From the NCBI GenBank assembly GCA_017654935.2, contig CM065684.1, forward strand, positions 60,480,786 through 60,544,785: a stretch of DNA of 64,000 nucleotides. Direction: 5' to 3'. The notes below the pieces were generated by a model. It was given only the letters and a program-made list of their open reading frames with translations. It had not been told where the DNA came from and ran no database searches. Each line of letters starts with the position of its first letter. The stretch's first letter is position 1. The position numbers and the translations under genes are program-made. This document shows, piece after piece, positions 1 through 31,665 of the stretch. This DNA is from Phymorhynchus buccinoides (Eukaryota; Mollusca; Gastropoda; Neogastropoda; Raphitomidae).

Positions 1-258
1 AGTCACCCTGTTTCTCTTTGTAACGAAATCAATAAAAAACAAACCCATGACATTTACATGTATTTGACATTTTCTGGTGTTTTATGCCTACGGGTTGAAT
101 GCCATCTCCTGCATTCTTCAATAACTTCATTCTCTTTGTTTGCCTGCTAACAAAGAAATATGGATCATTCGTTAGGAGCGACTGAGCGAGTGTTGTGTTT
201 CTTTTTTGTAGTCCCACCATTCATTCCTGTTCTATAAGGATGGGACTATTCTGCAATA

Positions 259-260
<2 letters not shown>
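1..260. other. Unassigned flank
   Basis: AT-rich sequence with no recognised gene or repeat; probably intronic to Smaug. Confidence 0.4.
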
Positions 261-530
<270 letters not shown>

Positions 531-554
531 CTTCTTCTTCTTCTTCCACTATAG

Positions 555-780
555 TTGTCAAGGTCAGTTCTGACCATCATTTCAACTGAAAAGGGCAAAG
601 AGGTGGAAGAGAGAGAAAAAACAAAAGTAAAGAAGAAAAACAAGGAGAGAGAGAGAGAGTTTTGGTGGGTAGACAGCCAGACAACCGGCCAGACAGGGAC
701 CGTTCAGCGGAACCCAGCCGTGATGCCGGCCCAACCACTGCCTACCCTAGGGTCTGAAGCTTTTAGTGCTCTGCCAACAG
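555..780. repeat. Dispersed repeat, copy 1 (partner 3610-3785)
   Basis: Shares with 3610-3785 the run from tgaccatcatttcaactgaa to tggtgggtagacagccagac, around a GA-rich core. No coding content is recognised. Confidence 0.7.
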
Positions 781-783
781 TGT

Positions 784-1378
<595 letters not shown>

Positions 1379-2046
1379 AACAACAAAAATGTTCCACTTG
1401 CCAGAGCCTTATACTTTAATAGAAGCTACTGAGCTGGTCGTCATGAAAATTGGCAGAATGGTCCCCATTGTCCCTATCAAGGGTCATTTGACCCCAAAGG
1501 CAAACCATATAAATGCACACCATGGTTACTAAAGAAACTACTCACTCGCTATGAAAGTAGGCGGTTCTAACTGTTTGGCGTGTTTCGGATTTCGCTGATG
1601 AGGCCTCTCATGTCTGTTCACCTAAATGGACAGACAACGTTATGTATTTTCAGATGGTTTTCTTTTTAATTTAAATCCTAGAAATTCCAGAATTGAAAAT
1701 GTGTTCCAATTGCCGTAGCCTAACCTACTGAACCAATGCTAAACTTATGAAATTTTGCAGCATTGCCCACATCTCCACTATTATGCCATGTATAATCAAA
1801 TTGCAGGCTATAGTATATATAGATCAATCCCTTTGGCCAAGAGAGTGGGGATGTACCCTGGGCAAGGCTTCTCCACTAACACATTGTAGCCCAGCCTGCC
1901 GGAATAGCAGCTGCCCCTCTGCTATCTGGCAGTCATTGTCGGAAACGACAGACAGGCAACAACAATAGTAGTAAAAATAAAGCAAAGCAAACAAGAGGAA
2001 AACAATGATCCTGTATCAGTGTATGGAAAGATCAGTAAACCAATGT

Positions 2047-2083
<37 letters not shown>

Positions 2084-2098
2084 ACAGAGGACAGTTAA
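1379..2098. other. Intron/flank with dispersed repeat X
   Basis: 1829-1968 (gagagtggggatgtaccctg and following) reappears reversed at 42535-42770 and is treated as a dispersed repeat. 2050-2080 is a short (CT)n. Nothing recognised in 1390-1828. Confidence 0.6.
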
Positions 2099-2270
2099 CA
2101 TACAGGAGAGAAGCCAGTTTATAACACTTGTAACGTAATATTAATAATTCTTTCCTTCCTAACAGGAGAGACGCCGGTTTATAACACTTGTAACGTAATA
2201 ATTCTTCCCTTCCTAACAGGAGAGACGCCGGTTTTATAACACTTGTAACGTAATAATTTTTATTATTTTT
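2099..2270 (+). repeat. Three tandem copies of the exon-a splice acceptor
   Basis: A ~60-bp unit contains ttccttcctaacaggagag followed by acgccgg, a near copy of the true acceptor and first exon bases at 2935-2958 (ttccttcctagcaggagagc then cgccgg). Each unit continues with ttataacacttgtaacgtaa. The SINE at 2283-2925 now separates them from the real exon. Confidence 0.8.
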
Positions 2271-2282
2271 GCTGTCCAATCT

Positions 2283-2925
2283 TCACTGCACTGCTGCTGA
2301 GTCACTTCGGTGGAGTTCAGTGGAGCCTATTCAGGATACCACCTACTATCCCCCACTGATGACACTATTCTCTGTGTGAGGTCCTCCTCTGAGGGCGCCA
2401 CCACGACTGTCCACCGACAGCTCCCCAGAACACACTGATCCCCATGACTTTGACCCGAACGCACCAAGGCATAGACTGGGTTGGAGACCGAAACTGATGT
2501 CACCATGAGAGCAGGGCATGCAAAGCCACAGAATTTGAGACATTTTCTTTTTAATGCTTGATGGAAATGAGGCGGATGACTTTGATGATGATGATGATGC
2601 TATGGAGTTCTGCATCGGTCTGAGACTACATGACAGGGCTGTATTCTATGCTTCCTTTCATAATGATATCCCGGCGTTAACCAGGCCCGAGTACTACAGA
2701 CACCTGCAGTGTTGGTCTTCAAATTAGAGCAACACTCTCAAAACCACATCCGTTAAGCGGATGAAGCTCGACTGTGTGGTTTCAGTCTTCCCATTGAGCC
2801 CATAGCCACTCACTCTGGGTAGGAGTCAGTCCAGGACCAAAAAAAACACCCTCGCATCTGATGGGATTCGAACCTCCCAGCCAGTAGTTGACAACGCTAA
2901 CCACTACGCCATGGCGGCTGGTCTT
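2283..2925 (-). mobile_element. tRNA-derived SINE, reversed copy
   Basis: The minus strand begins with a tRNA-like head: A box tggcgtagtgg (2901-2911) and B box ggttcgaatcc (2864-2874). The body matches the + copy at 59566-60270 over most of its length, including the segment read on this strand as ccgacagctccccagaacac. It is long for a SINE. Confidence 0.85.
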
Positions 2926-2948
2926 AATAATTATTTCCTTCCTAGCAG

Positions 2949-21233
<18,285 letters not shown>

Positions 21234-22417
21234 CCATGGTGCTCCTCCATACTGATGCGGGGGAGGAGAGGAAGGGATGCAGTTTCTGGGGTTTTATATA
21301 TTTGTGCTGACTGGACCCTTTGATCTTGACTCCCCTGTGTGTGGGTGGATGGGTGGGTCACTCGCATCCCTGTACGGCGCGTGGATGTGTAGCATGGTGC
21401 CGCATATCAGTGACAGTGACACTGACACTGACATATCAGTGACACGTATCAGTGCCTTGGGTCTGGCAGCCAAACGTCATGAACGTTCATACCCGCACAC
21501 ACCCCAGGATTGTGTCGCCTGTGTTCAGTGCCCCGTCTCGTTTCAACGCTGTGTCTCACATCATGCTGAATGTTCACCGACTTCTCAATTACGTGAGCGT
21601 CAACTCAGTAAGTCAGGGGGGTAGTTTATCATCATCGTCGGAAAACTGTGCTAATTTATGTGTTTGCATCGTGCAACATGATCGTTATTGTTAACCACAC
21701 TAGGTGTTTTAATTTTTAAACTCTGATGCGGTGTTGTGATGTGGGACAGTGAAGGGTTTGCGCGTCGTTTGAAAACTGGCTGTGGTATCGATGACGAAAA
21801 CGTGGAGTGATATCAATGTCTCGCAGTCCTAGATGCATGCACTTACATACATGTAACATCTTTTTTCACGCACACAAATACACATATATACTGTGTATAT
21901 TTATAAGCAACAATGTTGATTCATTCCTTCAACTGTCTTTGAGTCGGAGAACATCAGCATTTATCAACTGTTTGTGATCTGGATGCTGGATGCATATGTG
22001 TGTGAACTTGAACCAGGCGCGCAAGTGGTGAGACTCCGTTCAGAATGGGGGCTTTTTGTTGAAGTTGTTTTTTTTTTAAGCACAAAATAAGTGGGTAGGT
22101 GGGGGATGATAGCGAAGAATCAGCAGATGTAGCTATTCATTTAACGGTGTTGGACAAATTGTGTGCTTGCCATTTGTGTGTGCTGGTGCGTTCATCATCA
22201 TGCTTTGGGGATGCATATCGGATAAATGTGAGCGACTATGACAGGCGCGAGTGTTGATGTTTGAGGGAAACATTGTCAGTGTGATGTGGGGAGAATGCGA
22301 CCCTCGTGTGCTACTTACCGGTACTCCACAGTGACGAAGACTAGTATAGGTTAAGAATTAATGAAAGTTAGGTTTGACGTACGCCAGGATGAAACCATCA
22401 ACCAACCATCATTCACT
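21234..22417 (+). other. Proximal Smaug 3' UTR
   Basis: Follows the stop codon. Contains a short acactgacactgac repeat near 21412-21440. No splice-like exon or gene is recognised. Confidence 0.55.
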
Positions 22418-22662
22418 TAAAGACCCAGGGCTCCCAATCGCCCCGCAAAACAAGGGGTCCCGGGGACTCCTTCACTTACAGTATAGAGGGTCCTAGAGGC
22501 TGGATAGAGGGTCCCAGTGGCATTGCGAATGCTAAAAATATTTTTTCTAGGGTATCCCTGGGACCCCCTGCGCATTCTTTTAGAGGGTCCTTTAGAATGT
22601 TGGTGCTTCATGGACCCCCAAATGGAGCCCTGAGACCTTTTTTGAATAGAAGACGAGAATTG
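22418..22662. repeat. Dispersed gagggtccc repeat, single copy
   Basis: Contains gcaaaacaaggggtccc, tagagggtcccagtggcatt and ccctgggaccccctg. Tandem copies of the same sequence are at 46640-47235. Confidence 0.85.
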
Positions 22663-23655
22663 AGGCTGAATTTCCATGTGTGTGGATGGTGAAAGATTAG
22701 AAAGAGAATGGGCTGCGTGGAGTCAGAGGCGTGAGAGATATAGTGTCAAGATATATGTCAAAGTTAAAGATGATGATGTTTGCAGAGGTGCATGGACATA
22801 TATAGCTGAAGATTTTATATATTTTCACATAATTATAGCATGCAAAATGAAAGAGTGCAAGATTGAGGTATTTCTTCTACCGTGCGATATTGACATGAGA
22901 GATAAGTTCACACACACAATTAAACAATATAAGCATTGGAAAAACAGCATCCCCCCTCCCTCCCCACCCCCTAGTTTATTATTTGTCGGCCTGTTTCCCT
23001 TCCTTAGTTTGCAGTGTAGTCTGAGACATAAAGCTTCCTCCCCCCCACCCCCCACCCCACCCACCCCCCTTTATTCTAGTTTTAAACAACCAGCATTTTT
23101 GGTTCTTGTTTAAAAAAAAAAAAATATTAATAGCTTGCTTCTAATTATTGGATAATTCCATTCCACATTGGCATATTATCCTCAAGATGATTATCATGAG
23201 CATTTATCTCATGTAGTCCAGTAGATATATTTGATCTACATGAGGAAGTCGTCAACACTTGGCTTTCAGTTTGTTCCAAACAGCATTGATCCAGTTTCCA
23301 GTGGCCAGTCACCACAGAATTAACCAATGGTTAGTGATGATACTACTGCTGACTACCAACACTAGGGAAAAGTGATTTAGAAATGCAAAAATAGTCAAAT
23401 GGGATTTAGAGATGCTGAATTATTGGTAGCTCATTGTTTCTGTGTAAAGGTACACATCTTCTTTCATTCAACAAACGCCATCTTTTCCCCCAAGCTGCAT
23501 TTTCTGCTGTTCGCTTAGTAGTGATCAAATGAATGAAGCCCTAGCAGAAATAAATAGACTTCGATTTTTAAAATCAAAAGCCAGTTGGTTGGGTCTAGGG
23601 TGCTTCTGCACATTTTTTATTTTAATCTGTAGATGCTTGGATGGCATTGACGCAT
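22663..23655. other. Unassigned, C-rich tracts
   Basis: Short poly-C/CCCA tracts at 22950-23070; otherwise nothing recognised. Confidence 0.4.
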
Positions 23656-23659
23656 TGTT

Positions 23660-23780
23660 GGATTATTACTAAAACTAACAGCTTGTATCAAACAATGACT
23701 GCAGAAATATAAAAAGGGGATTTTGCTTTTTATATTTCAGCAGTCTTTTTTTGATACAAGTTACTAGTTTTCGTAATAAG
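23660..23780. mobile_element. Foldback MITE, hairpin type 1
   Basis: Left arm attactaaaactaacagctt, gtatcaaac...gcagaaatataaaaa; right arm tttttatatttcagcagtc, gatacaagttactagttttc. The same family forms the hairpin at the right window edge (63890-64000). Confidence 0.8.
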
Positions 23781-24529
23781 TTCAATAATATGTCAATGAC
23801 TCCAAGCCATCGTTTTAATTTGCTAAAGAACATTTTGTTCAAAATTCTGTTTACTGATTTTAACTAAAATCCGTTTTTGTCCCCATTGTGTTAATTGTTA
23901 GGTAGAAAAACAAAGTTCTGAAGCAGTTCTTTTTTGCCAGTGTTTGTCAGCAAATAACAATGAGGAAAATTTGTATAGCATCCATCCTACTATGTAGGCT
24001 ACAGGGCGCTTTACACGTAACCATATTGAAAAATAGAATTAAAATAAATCATGTTAAGTTAAAACAGGTGGAAGAGTGTGGACATTCGCAAACTTGCCTC
24101 TTTTCTAAGGTAGATCTTTGTACACCAATTATATTTCATTGATTTATGCTTGCATACAGATTTGTTCTCAATTTTTTAAAAGTTTTTTTTTTTTTCAGTC
24201 ACGATTTACACAAGTTCTTCATTTGGGTTTTTTATGATTATGACTTTAATTTCTTCTGAATGGAGTTAAGTTTTGTGTTAACTGTTCATGTTAAAATCAG
24301 GTTCTAATTAGTTGTTTAATGCTTTATGCTTAAATAGTGTGACTTATTCGTGTGTGGTATTGACTTTGGGAACTGAGTGAATTGTAATGCTTAGATACCT
24401 TTTGTTTCGTATGTGTTGAAGGCTGTGTTGCGTTCGTCACTTCTGTAGTTTCTCTTACACCAATGGCTACACTGAAGTCTTCCTTGCTGCGCTCGTATCT
24501 CAGTTTGTCAGCAAAAACATTAATAGAAT
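23781..24529. other. Unassigned AT-rich DNA with LINE-tail remnant
   Basis: 23965-24075 resembles a reversed LINE 3' tail (gcatccatcctactatgtag, gctacagggcgctttacac). Nothing else recognised. Confidence 0.5.
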
Positions 24530-24662
24530 TTAAGGTTCAAATACATGTGGTTAGTTTTCACTCTTTCACCATGGCAACACAGTGATACTCTAGTAATATT
24601 ACTTTCCCATCGCTGTGTTGCCATGGGGAGAGTGAAATTAACCTTGTATTTTGACCTTTAGC
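24530..24662. mobile_element. Foldback MITE, hairpin type 2
   Basis: Arms: ttttcactctttcaccatgg caacacag, and ctgtgttgccatgggg agagtgaaa; the complementarity extends to the outer ttaaggttcaaatac / gtattttgaccttta. Confidence 0.8.
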
Positions 24663-24837
24663 ACACAGGTATTGCACTGAACTCAAAACCGAACACACAA
24701 AGTTCTGAAGTGAGCTTGTCTAGATGGATGAACAACGCTCAGCAAATGGGCGATTTTTGTTGGAAGATTATCAAAGCTCAACACACTACTGACATACTAA
24801 GTGTGAGTTTCACTTTTTCTCCTTGGAGTTTGAGTTC

Positions 24838-25036
24838 ACAACCAGGCATCAGAATTGTCTGAGGATTCTACTGTCAGAGGTTTTGCCTTTTTTACTGAGT
24901 GTTTTCTTTTCTGTTAAATGACAGTTTAAAGTGATTTCTCAGATAAATGATTTCAGCATTGTCTTTCCACCATCTGGGGCCTTGGTAGCCCTTGTACCGC
25001 AGTTTTCAGAGGATTGGATTCAGATTATTCTGATGC
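24838..25036 (+). repeat. Direct duplication, copy 1 (copy 2 at 25523-25752)
   Basis: The copies share aggcatcagaattgtctgag, ggttttgcc, and cagttttcagaggattgga; they lie ~690 bp apart with indels, so an old segmental duplication. Confidence 0.8.
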
Positions 25037-25522
25037 ATGTACAACTTATTTCATCACAGACAAGGACTTCTCCTCTACTTCTTCATTGCGGTCTCCCCAG
25101 TGAGCAGATGAGTTTCATTCACACTCCATTTCCACCAGTGTTTAACAACAGTGGATGTGTCGGCGTCACGATGATGTGTCGGCGTCACGATTCATCAAAC
25201 TGGATTTTTGTTTTCACAAAACTTTAAAAAAAACCAACTTGAGGATTTTCTTTGCTTTAAAGCAAACAAAAAAGGGAGTACAGACAATACTAAGAATGTT
25301 TTCAATGAATGGATTTCTATGCTCACTTTTTCCGAAGCGACTTTTGTTTCACAGCAGACGTTTTATATGGAGATATTCTTGAACACAAACTTTTTTTTTA
25401 CAGTGTTTGACATTAGAACTTTTGTCATTCGTTTAAAGATCTCTTCAAAGTGTTTGACAATGGATGTGTTTTGCTACTTGAAGGATTTCAGTAGACACAA
25501 TTTCACAACTGATTGAATTTTC

Positions 25523-25752
25523 TTCAGGCATCAGAATTATCAGAGGATTAAGAATTTCTGACAGAGGTTTTGCCTTTTTACTCGGTGCTATCCTTTGTGT
25601 GAAATAGCATTTTAAAGCGATTTTTCACTATATTGAGCCTTTCTGCTCATGTTGGGAACTGATTTCAATGTTGTCCCTCTATAGTCTGGGGCCTTGATGG
25701 CCCTTTTACCACAGTTTTCAGAGGATTGGACTTCAGACTATTCTGATGCCTG
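25523..25752 (+). repeat. Direct duplication, copy 2
   Basis: See 24838-25036. The region between copies (25037-25522) has no recognised gene. Confidence 0.8.
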
Positions 25753-25872
25753 GTTCCTAATATGAGAGGTTTCTCAACAAAACCTTTCCGCAAGTGGTCG
25801 ATCACAGGCATTTTTTCTTAAGTTTTTAAATGAGAGCTGATTTTAATCAAAAGAGAAAGGACATCTTCAGAT

Positions 25873-25937
25873 ATCTGTTTCTGAGTCCTTCAGATATCTG
25901 TTTCTGAGTCCTTCAGATATCTGTTTCTGAGTCCTGC
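25873..25937 (+). repeat. 23-bp tandem repeat x3
   Basis: Three identical units of ttcagatatctgtttctgag tcc. Confidence 0.95.
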
Positions 25938-26334
25938 TGATGTTTCTTCAAATTGAGGGGTTTCTGTTTACTTACTTAATCTACAGGAGAAAAAAAAAGA
26001 ACAAACAAATCTTCATTGAGCTGACTTGCCTGCACTGTAGCTTGTAACTGAGTTTTCCAGCATAGGTCAGTAGAGTCTACTGTCAACCAAGACTTGTTGA
26101 CTTAGGACTGCATTGCTTTGGACGGCTCACCCTGTGTATTCAGTTTGTCAGTGATCGTCAAATCTTCTTCACCTGCTTTCGCGTTTCGTTGGCTTGAAGA
26201 AGATGCCGAGACGGCATTGATGACTGTGGGTGTAATATCCATGAAAAGAAAACTGATCTTCAGCAGAGTTGGTGTTTTCTGAAGAACATGGTTTTTTCCA
26301 TCCATACGGATGTAAGCATTAGTGTGGAAACAAA

Positions 26335-28226
26335 ATTAGCTTGAGGCTAACTGTAGAATGCAGCAATTCACTGATTTGTTGGCCTGAACACACACATGCT
26401 TTCATTAGATTGAGGCTAACTGTATCCCCCACTGAACAGAGTGCTGCAATTCACTGATTTGTTTGCTGAACACACACATGATTTCATTAGATTGAGGCTA
26501 ACTGTATCCCCCACTGAACAGAGTGCTGCAATTCACTGATTTGTTGGCCTGAACACACACATGCTTTCATTAGATTGAGGCTAACTGTATCCCCCACTGA
26601 ACAGAGTGCAGCAATTCACTGATTTGTTGGCCTGAACACACACATGATTTCATTAGATTGAGGCTAACTGTATCCCCCACTGAACAGAGTGCTGCAATTC
26701 ACTGATTTGTTTGCTGAACACACACATGATTTCATTAGATTGAGGCTAACTGTATCCCCCACTGAACAGAGTGCTGCAATTCACTGATTTGTTGGCCTGA
26801 ACACACACATGCTTTCATTAGATTGAGGCTAACTGTATCCCCCACTGAACAGAGTGCAGCAATTCACTGATTTGTTGGCCTGAACACACACATGATTTCA
26901 TTAGATTGAGGCTAACTGTATCCCCCACTGAACAGAGTGCTGCAATTCACTGATTTGTTGGCCTGAACACACACATGCTTTCATTAGATTGAGGCTAACT
27001 GTATCCCCCACTGAACAGAGTGCAGCAATTCACTGATTTGTTGGCCTGAACACACACATGATTTCATTAGATTGAGGCTAACTGTATCCCCCACTGAACA
27101 GAATGCAGCAATTCACTGATTTGTTGGCCTGAACACACACATGCTTTCATTAGATTGAGGCTAACTGTATCCCCCACTGAACAGAGTGCTGCAATTCACT
27201 GATTTGTTGGCCTGAACACACACATGCTTTCATTAGATTGAGGCTAACTGTATCCCCCACTGAACAGAGTGCAGCAATTCACTGATTTGTTGGCCTGAAC
27301 ACACACATGATTTCATTAGATTGAGGCTAACTGTATCCCCCACTGAACAGAGTGCTGCAATTCACTGATTTGTTGGCCTGAACACACACATGCTTTCATT
27401 AGATTGAGGCTAACTGTATCCCCCACTGAACAGAGTGCAGCAATTCACTGATTTGTTGGCCTGAACACACACATGATTTCATTAGATTGAGGCTAACTGT
27501 ATCCCCCACTGAACAGAGTGCTGCAATTCACTGATTTGTTGGCCTGAACACACACATGCTTTCATTAGATTGAGGCTAACTGTATCCCCCACTGAACAGA
27601 GTGCTGCAATTCACTGATTTGTTGGCCTGAACACACACATGATTTCATTAGATTGAGGCTAACTGTATCCCCCACTGAACAGAGTGCTGCAATTCACTGA
27701 TTTGTTGGCCTGAACACACACATGCTTTCATTAGATTGAGGCTAACTGTATCCCCCACTGAACAGAGTGCTGCAATTCACTGATTTGTTGGCCTGAACAC
27801 ACACATGATTTCATTAGATTGAGGCTAACTGTATCCCCCATTGAACAGAGTGCTGCAATTCACTGATTTGTTTGCTGAACACACACATGATTTCATTAGA
27901 TTGAGGCTAACTGTATCCCCCATTGAACAGAGTGCTGCAATTCACTGATTTGTTTGCTGAACACACACATGATTTCATTAGATTGAGGCTAACTGTATCC
28001 CCCACTGAACAGAGTGCAGCAATTCACTGATTTGTTTGCTGAACACACACATGATTTCATTAGATTGAGGCTAACTGTATCCCCCACTGAACAGAGTGCT
28101 GCAATTCACTGATTTGTTTGCTGAACACACACATGATTTCATTAGATTGAGGCTAACTGTATCCCCCACTGAACAGAATGCAGCAATTCACTGATTTGTT
28201 GGCCTGAACACACACATGCTTTCATT
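26335..28226 (+). repeat. 83-bp tandem array, ~23 copies
   Basis: The unit contains ttgaggctaactgtatcccc, agtgctgcaattcactgat and ggcctgaacacacacatg. Units alternate between atgctttc/atgatttc and between gtgctgc/gtgcagc, giving a partial two-unit higher-order period. Some units have tttgctgaac instead of ttggcctgaac. The first unit is degenerate. If the long 3' UTR reading is right, this lies in the Smaug mRNA. Confidence 0.95.
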
Positions 28227-28960
28227 TTCTAATAATCAAGTGTTTCTGATGTAGACCTGCTTTAACTGAACACAGAATTGTGACTAAAGAGGCTGACATA
28301 AGAATGGTAAAGGTGTGACATTTTTATTTCAGCAGTAACGAACAAAATATTCAGCCATAGTTTACGTAAAACTATTTTATCTTATCAGAGAACTCTGCAT
28401 GCTTCTCTGAACATGCCTTTTCCGTTCCTTTCCTTCCAATTTTTCTTTTTATTCCATGTACCCCTAAGGGGCTTTCGGAAATAAATCTTGAAACCTCAAC
28501 TCAACACGTTTTTTTACCAAACGTGTAAAACTAAAAGGCACTGAAAGTTGCCTATGAAAACTACAAAGACATTGACCTAAAACATTTAATGAATTAACAA
28601 ATACCATAAAACCATTTGAAACGCTTCTTCTTCTTCAGTCGCTTAGACAGTTTCCTGTCATATGAGCGCAGATGCGTCAAGCTGCCGTTATGCGTCCCAG
28701 CATGTCCGTCTTCAGATGGAGAAAATCCTTGAAAAGAGTTTCTTGAAAAAAGGCAGGAGAATGGACCAATAAGGCAGAAAGATAGTAGATGACAGTAACT
28801 GAGTAAGCAAAGGAAGAAGGCAGAGTCAAAGAGAGTGACAAATTAGAGGAAGTTACAGGCATAGAACTGCCAGAAGGTGGGGGGGGGGGGGGGGGGGGGG
28901 GCCAAAGATCCTCCCCTCCCCTCTTCCCAGGTATCCCCACGGGGGGATTTGAAATTAAAA
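28227..28960 (-). repeat. AT-rich DNA and reversed R400 repeat
   Basis: R400 (reversed) at 28625-28960, with poly-G at 28877-28902. 28440-28500 (cccctaaggggctttcggaa, ataaatcttg) looks like a retroelement tail and contains AATAAA. Confidence 0.65.
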
Positions 28961-29768
28961 ATCACTGAAAATATACACAAACTCACACTGGAAAACCAGA
29001 GCCGAGTGTGGTCAGTGCAAGGTGTATCTAATCTGGTCTCCATCTTTACTTGCAATACAGACTCATGTTGCCGTTGGTGGTTATGTCCCATCTTGTCAAA
29101 AGGAAGCTTGGTTTCATTGGATGAAAGTTGTGATACATTACAATAATGTGCCTGCTTCAGTGTTTGTTGTGTGCCCATGTTTTGTGCAAGTATGATTTGT
29201 TTACTGCGATGCAGATCGGTGTATTTTCGATAATGGCTTGTAGCTTTTTAGATAAATGTCTGGTCATGAACAGACTCTTAATCAGTGTTATAATGAATCT
29301 TGTGTTCATGGATGACTATTTTCTTATTGCATGTATAAACATTGCTATCTATGACTCGTGTTTCTTGAAGACTGTGCTAAATTGGTTGTTAAGTATGCCT
29401 ATTTGCTAATGAGGTAAGTGGTCATACATTTCTTTGCTTTCTGTAACAGTGTATGCAGTTGTAGTGTTCCAGTGCATGCTGTGGCACATTTTACCAAATC
29501 ACATGTTCTAGTATCGTAAAAAATTATCTTTCAAGGGTTGCCACTTGAGAATGCATAGTGTTTGCTTTTCATACTTATTAATAATAATAATAATAATGGG
29601 AATTTATATAGCGCTCTTTCTCAAATGACCTCAGTGCGCTTTACATTGATAACAAAAACATTAAAGGCAAACAAATAATGAATCATTAGAAAGTAAAATA
29701 AACATGATGCTTGCACACAACATTCTCTTTCTTCCTCACACACACACGCACGCACGCATGCAGCTTGG
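28961..29768. other. Unassigned, with reversed LINE tail
   Basis: 29578-29700 starts (TAA)n and continues tttatatagcgctctttc, a reversed non-LTR 3' end. No gene recognised. Confidence 0.5.
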
Positions 29769-29772
29769 TTAA

Positions 29773-31269
29773 CCCTCTTATTTTTGGATTGTTTTAGAGG
29801 AAAGGTCTGCTAGATTTCGCATTCTTTTAGCAAATTTAGCCCCAAAATGGGTGTGTGTGGTGTATGCTTCAGCACATGCATAAATAACCGAGTACAAGCA
29901 TGAACCTTTGCATGCCTGGTCTTGAGGCTTTGTTGTTGGCTGTGAAGCGTGTTAGGTGTGTCTAAGAGTGAATGGTCGTGTCATTGTCAACTAAGTGTCA
30001 CCAAATGTGTCACATTTCAATGTCAACATTGTAAACAGAAGCACACTTACATGCAGTTTATTCATGCACATGCACGTTAGTTGGGTAGAAATGAAAGCTG
30101 GGGCCTACCTGGCCTAGTCTGTTCTCTGTCCGCCATGACTGGTCTCACTGCTAATCCAATGTGTCACACACAAAATTGTCAACTGTCATCATCATAGAAT
30201 AAAAATAATCACAACTGTACAGTTTTTTTTACACTTTTCCCCCACTCTATTATACACTATATACACTTTACACACACACACAAGCAGCACAGCTGTCTGT
30301 AGACAAAAGTCAAAATGTGCACCCCCACCACTGTCACTGTCACTGTGTCATTGTCACCACTTCACACAGGTGTGCACCCCCCCCCCCCCCCCCTCCCACA
30401 CACGCTCTACTGCTGGGCCATGTTGTCCCTGTGATAGTCACGGAAACAGTCATTATTGCGGTGACAGAGAGCCACTTCACAAAAGGAACACATGAAAGTT
30501 GACTCAGGGCGCCGTCCCTTGGGGGTGTAGCGGTTAGCTTTGACACACTGGCGACACTGCCGTGCATTTCGTCTGCTGTTGTGTCCTTCCAAAGTGGGTC
30601 AGGTGTGCCTTTGAGGTTTTGTCTTTGTCTGGCGTATCTGTTTGTTTCTTGTGATATTGTAGTGAAGAAAGACAGAGGTAGAAAGAGAAAGAAATAGTCG
30701 AGAGGGGTTGCAGTGGGGGGAAGAGCGTGTGCTGGGCCTGTTGGTTGCACAAATTCCTGTGTGTTTACACCACGTGTCGCTGGCCGCCATTTTGTCTGCA
30801 AAGCTGCAAGGGGGATGTCTTCAGGATCGCTTTCCCCTTCTTCACCCCCTACATCTACATCTGATTCTTCTCCTCCTAATTCTTCATTTGCATATCTTTC
30901 AATATCTGCTACAATTCTGCCCCATTCTTCTGCCGAATACTCTGGGAAATCCTCACTATCACTCACTGTAGCACCACTAGCAGACGACTCCATTTTCACT
31001 CCTACACACTTTCTCATTCACAACTTGACACGCACGCACATTCTTGCTTCTCTTTGTGAATGGAGCATCCCTTACTATCCCAAAATACTATGAGGACTTT
31101 CATTGGTCTAAAGCTAAGTCAATGCCAGCTTCCCTGACCCCTCCACGCTGGGTCACGGCGTTTGCACGTGATAGAAAAGTACTACACACGTGGCACCGGT
31201 TAAGAACGCTATGAAAACATATGGTTGTTTGGGGAATTCCCGGTTGCCTACGTTATGAATACAAGAGGG
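29773..31269 (-). mobile_element. piggyBac-type element, internally deleted
   Basis: It is flanked by TTAA on both sides (29769-29772, 31270-31273), and the ends are inverted: CCCTCTTATTTTT at the left and the complement of ATACAAGAGGG at the right. It carries a decayed transposase on the minus strand (next entry). TTAA targets and CCC-starting termini are piggyBac hallmarks. Confidence 0.88.
30414..30993 (-). pseudogene. piggyBac transposase remnant: N-terminus and C-terminal zinc domain
   Basis: The minus-strand frame from about 30993 encodes an acidic N-terminus (MESSASGATVSDSEDFPEYS, and a Gly/Glu/Asp tract), then TPLDYFFLFLPLSFF and TISQETNRYARQRQ, the conserved start of the PGBD transposase domain. 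Soon after, in another frame, follows RQCRQCVKANRYTPKGRRPE, then CSFCEVALCHRNNDCFRDYH and a stop near 30414, the cysteine-rich C-terminal domain. The catalytic aspartate core that should lie between them (some 300 residues) is missing and the junction is out of frame. The protein cannot be an active transposase. Confidence 0.88.
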
Positions 31270-31273
31270 TTAA

Positions 31274-31665
31274 AGTGTTTGCTATTTAGAGTTAAGTTTT
31301 TAACATTTGTGTTGTACGTTTCCAGACCAATGGATGTAGCTGTAGACTGTACTGTTATTGTTGATACATTTGCTCAAAGTTGTTTCTTGTGTGTGCGTAG
31401 ACACTGGTAATTAGCGTTGTGTTTTAATTTTAAAGGGGAGATGTTGAAATAGGAAGCAAGCATAGACAGGTAGAGGCTGACAGAGGGACACTTTACAAAG
31501 ATTATATTTTTGCATGTTGAATACAGTGACATAGAAAAGAAAGCACATTTGCATGATCATGAACCGGAACTTAACACACGGGGCAAGCAGGCTTTTAGGA
31601 GAATTTCTAGTTTGTTGAAATCAACAGTGCAACCCTAAATCTTATTTTGCGTAGGGCATGCTACC
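31274..31665. other. Unassigned
   Basis: Nothing recognised. Confidence 0.4.
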
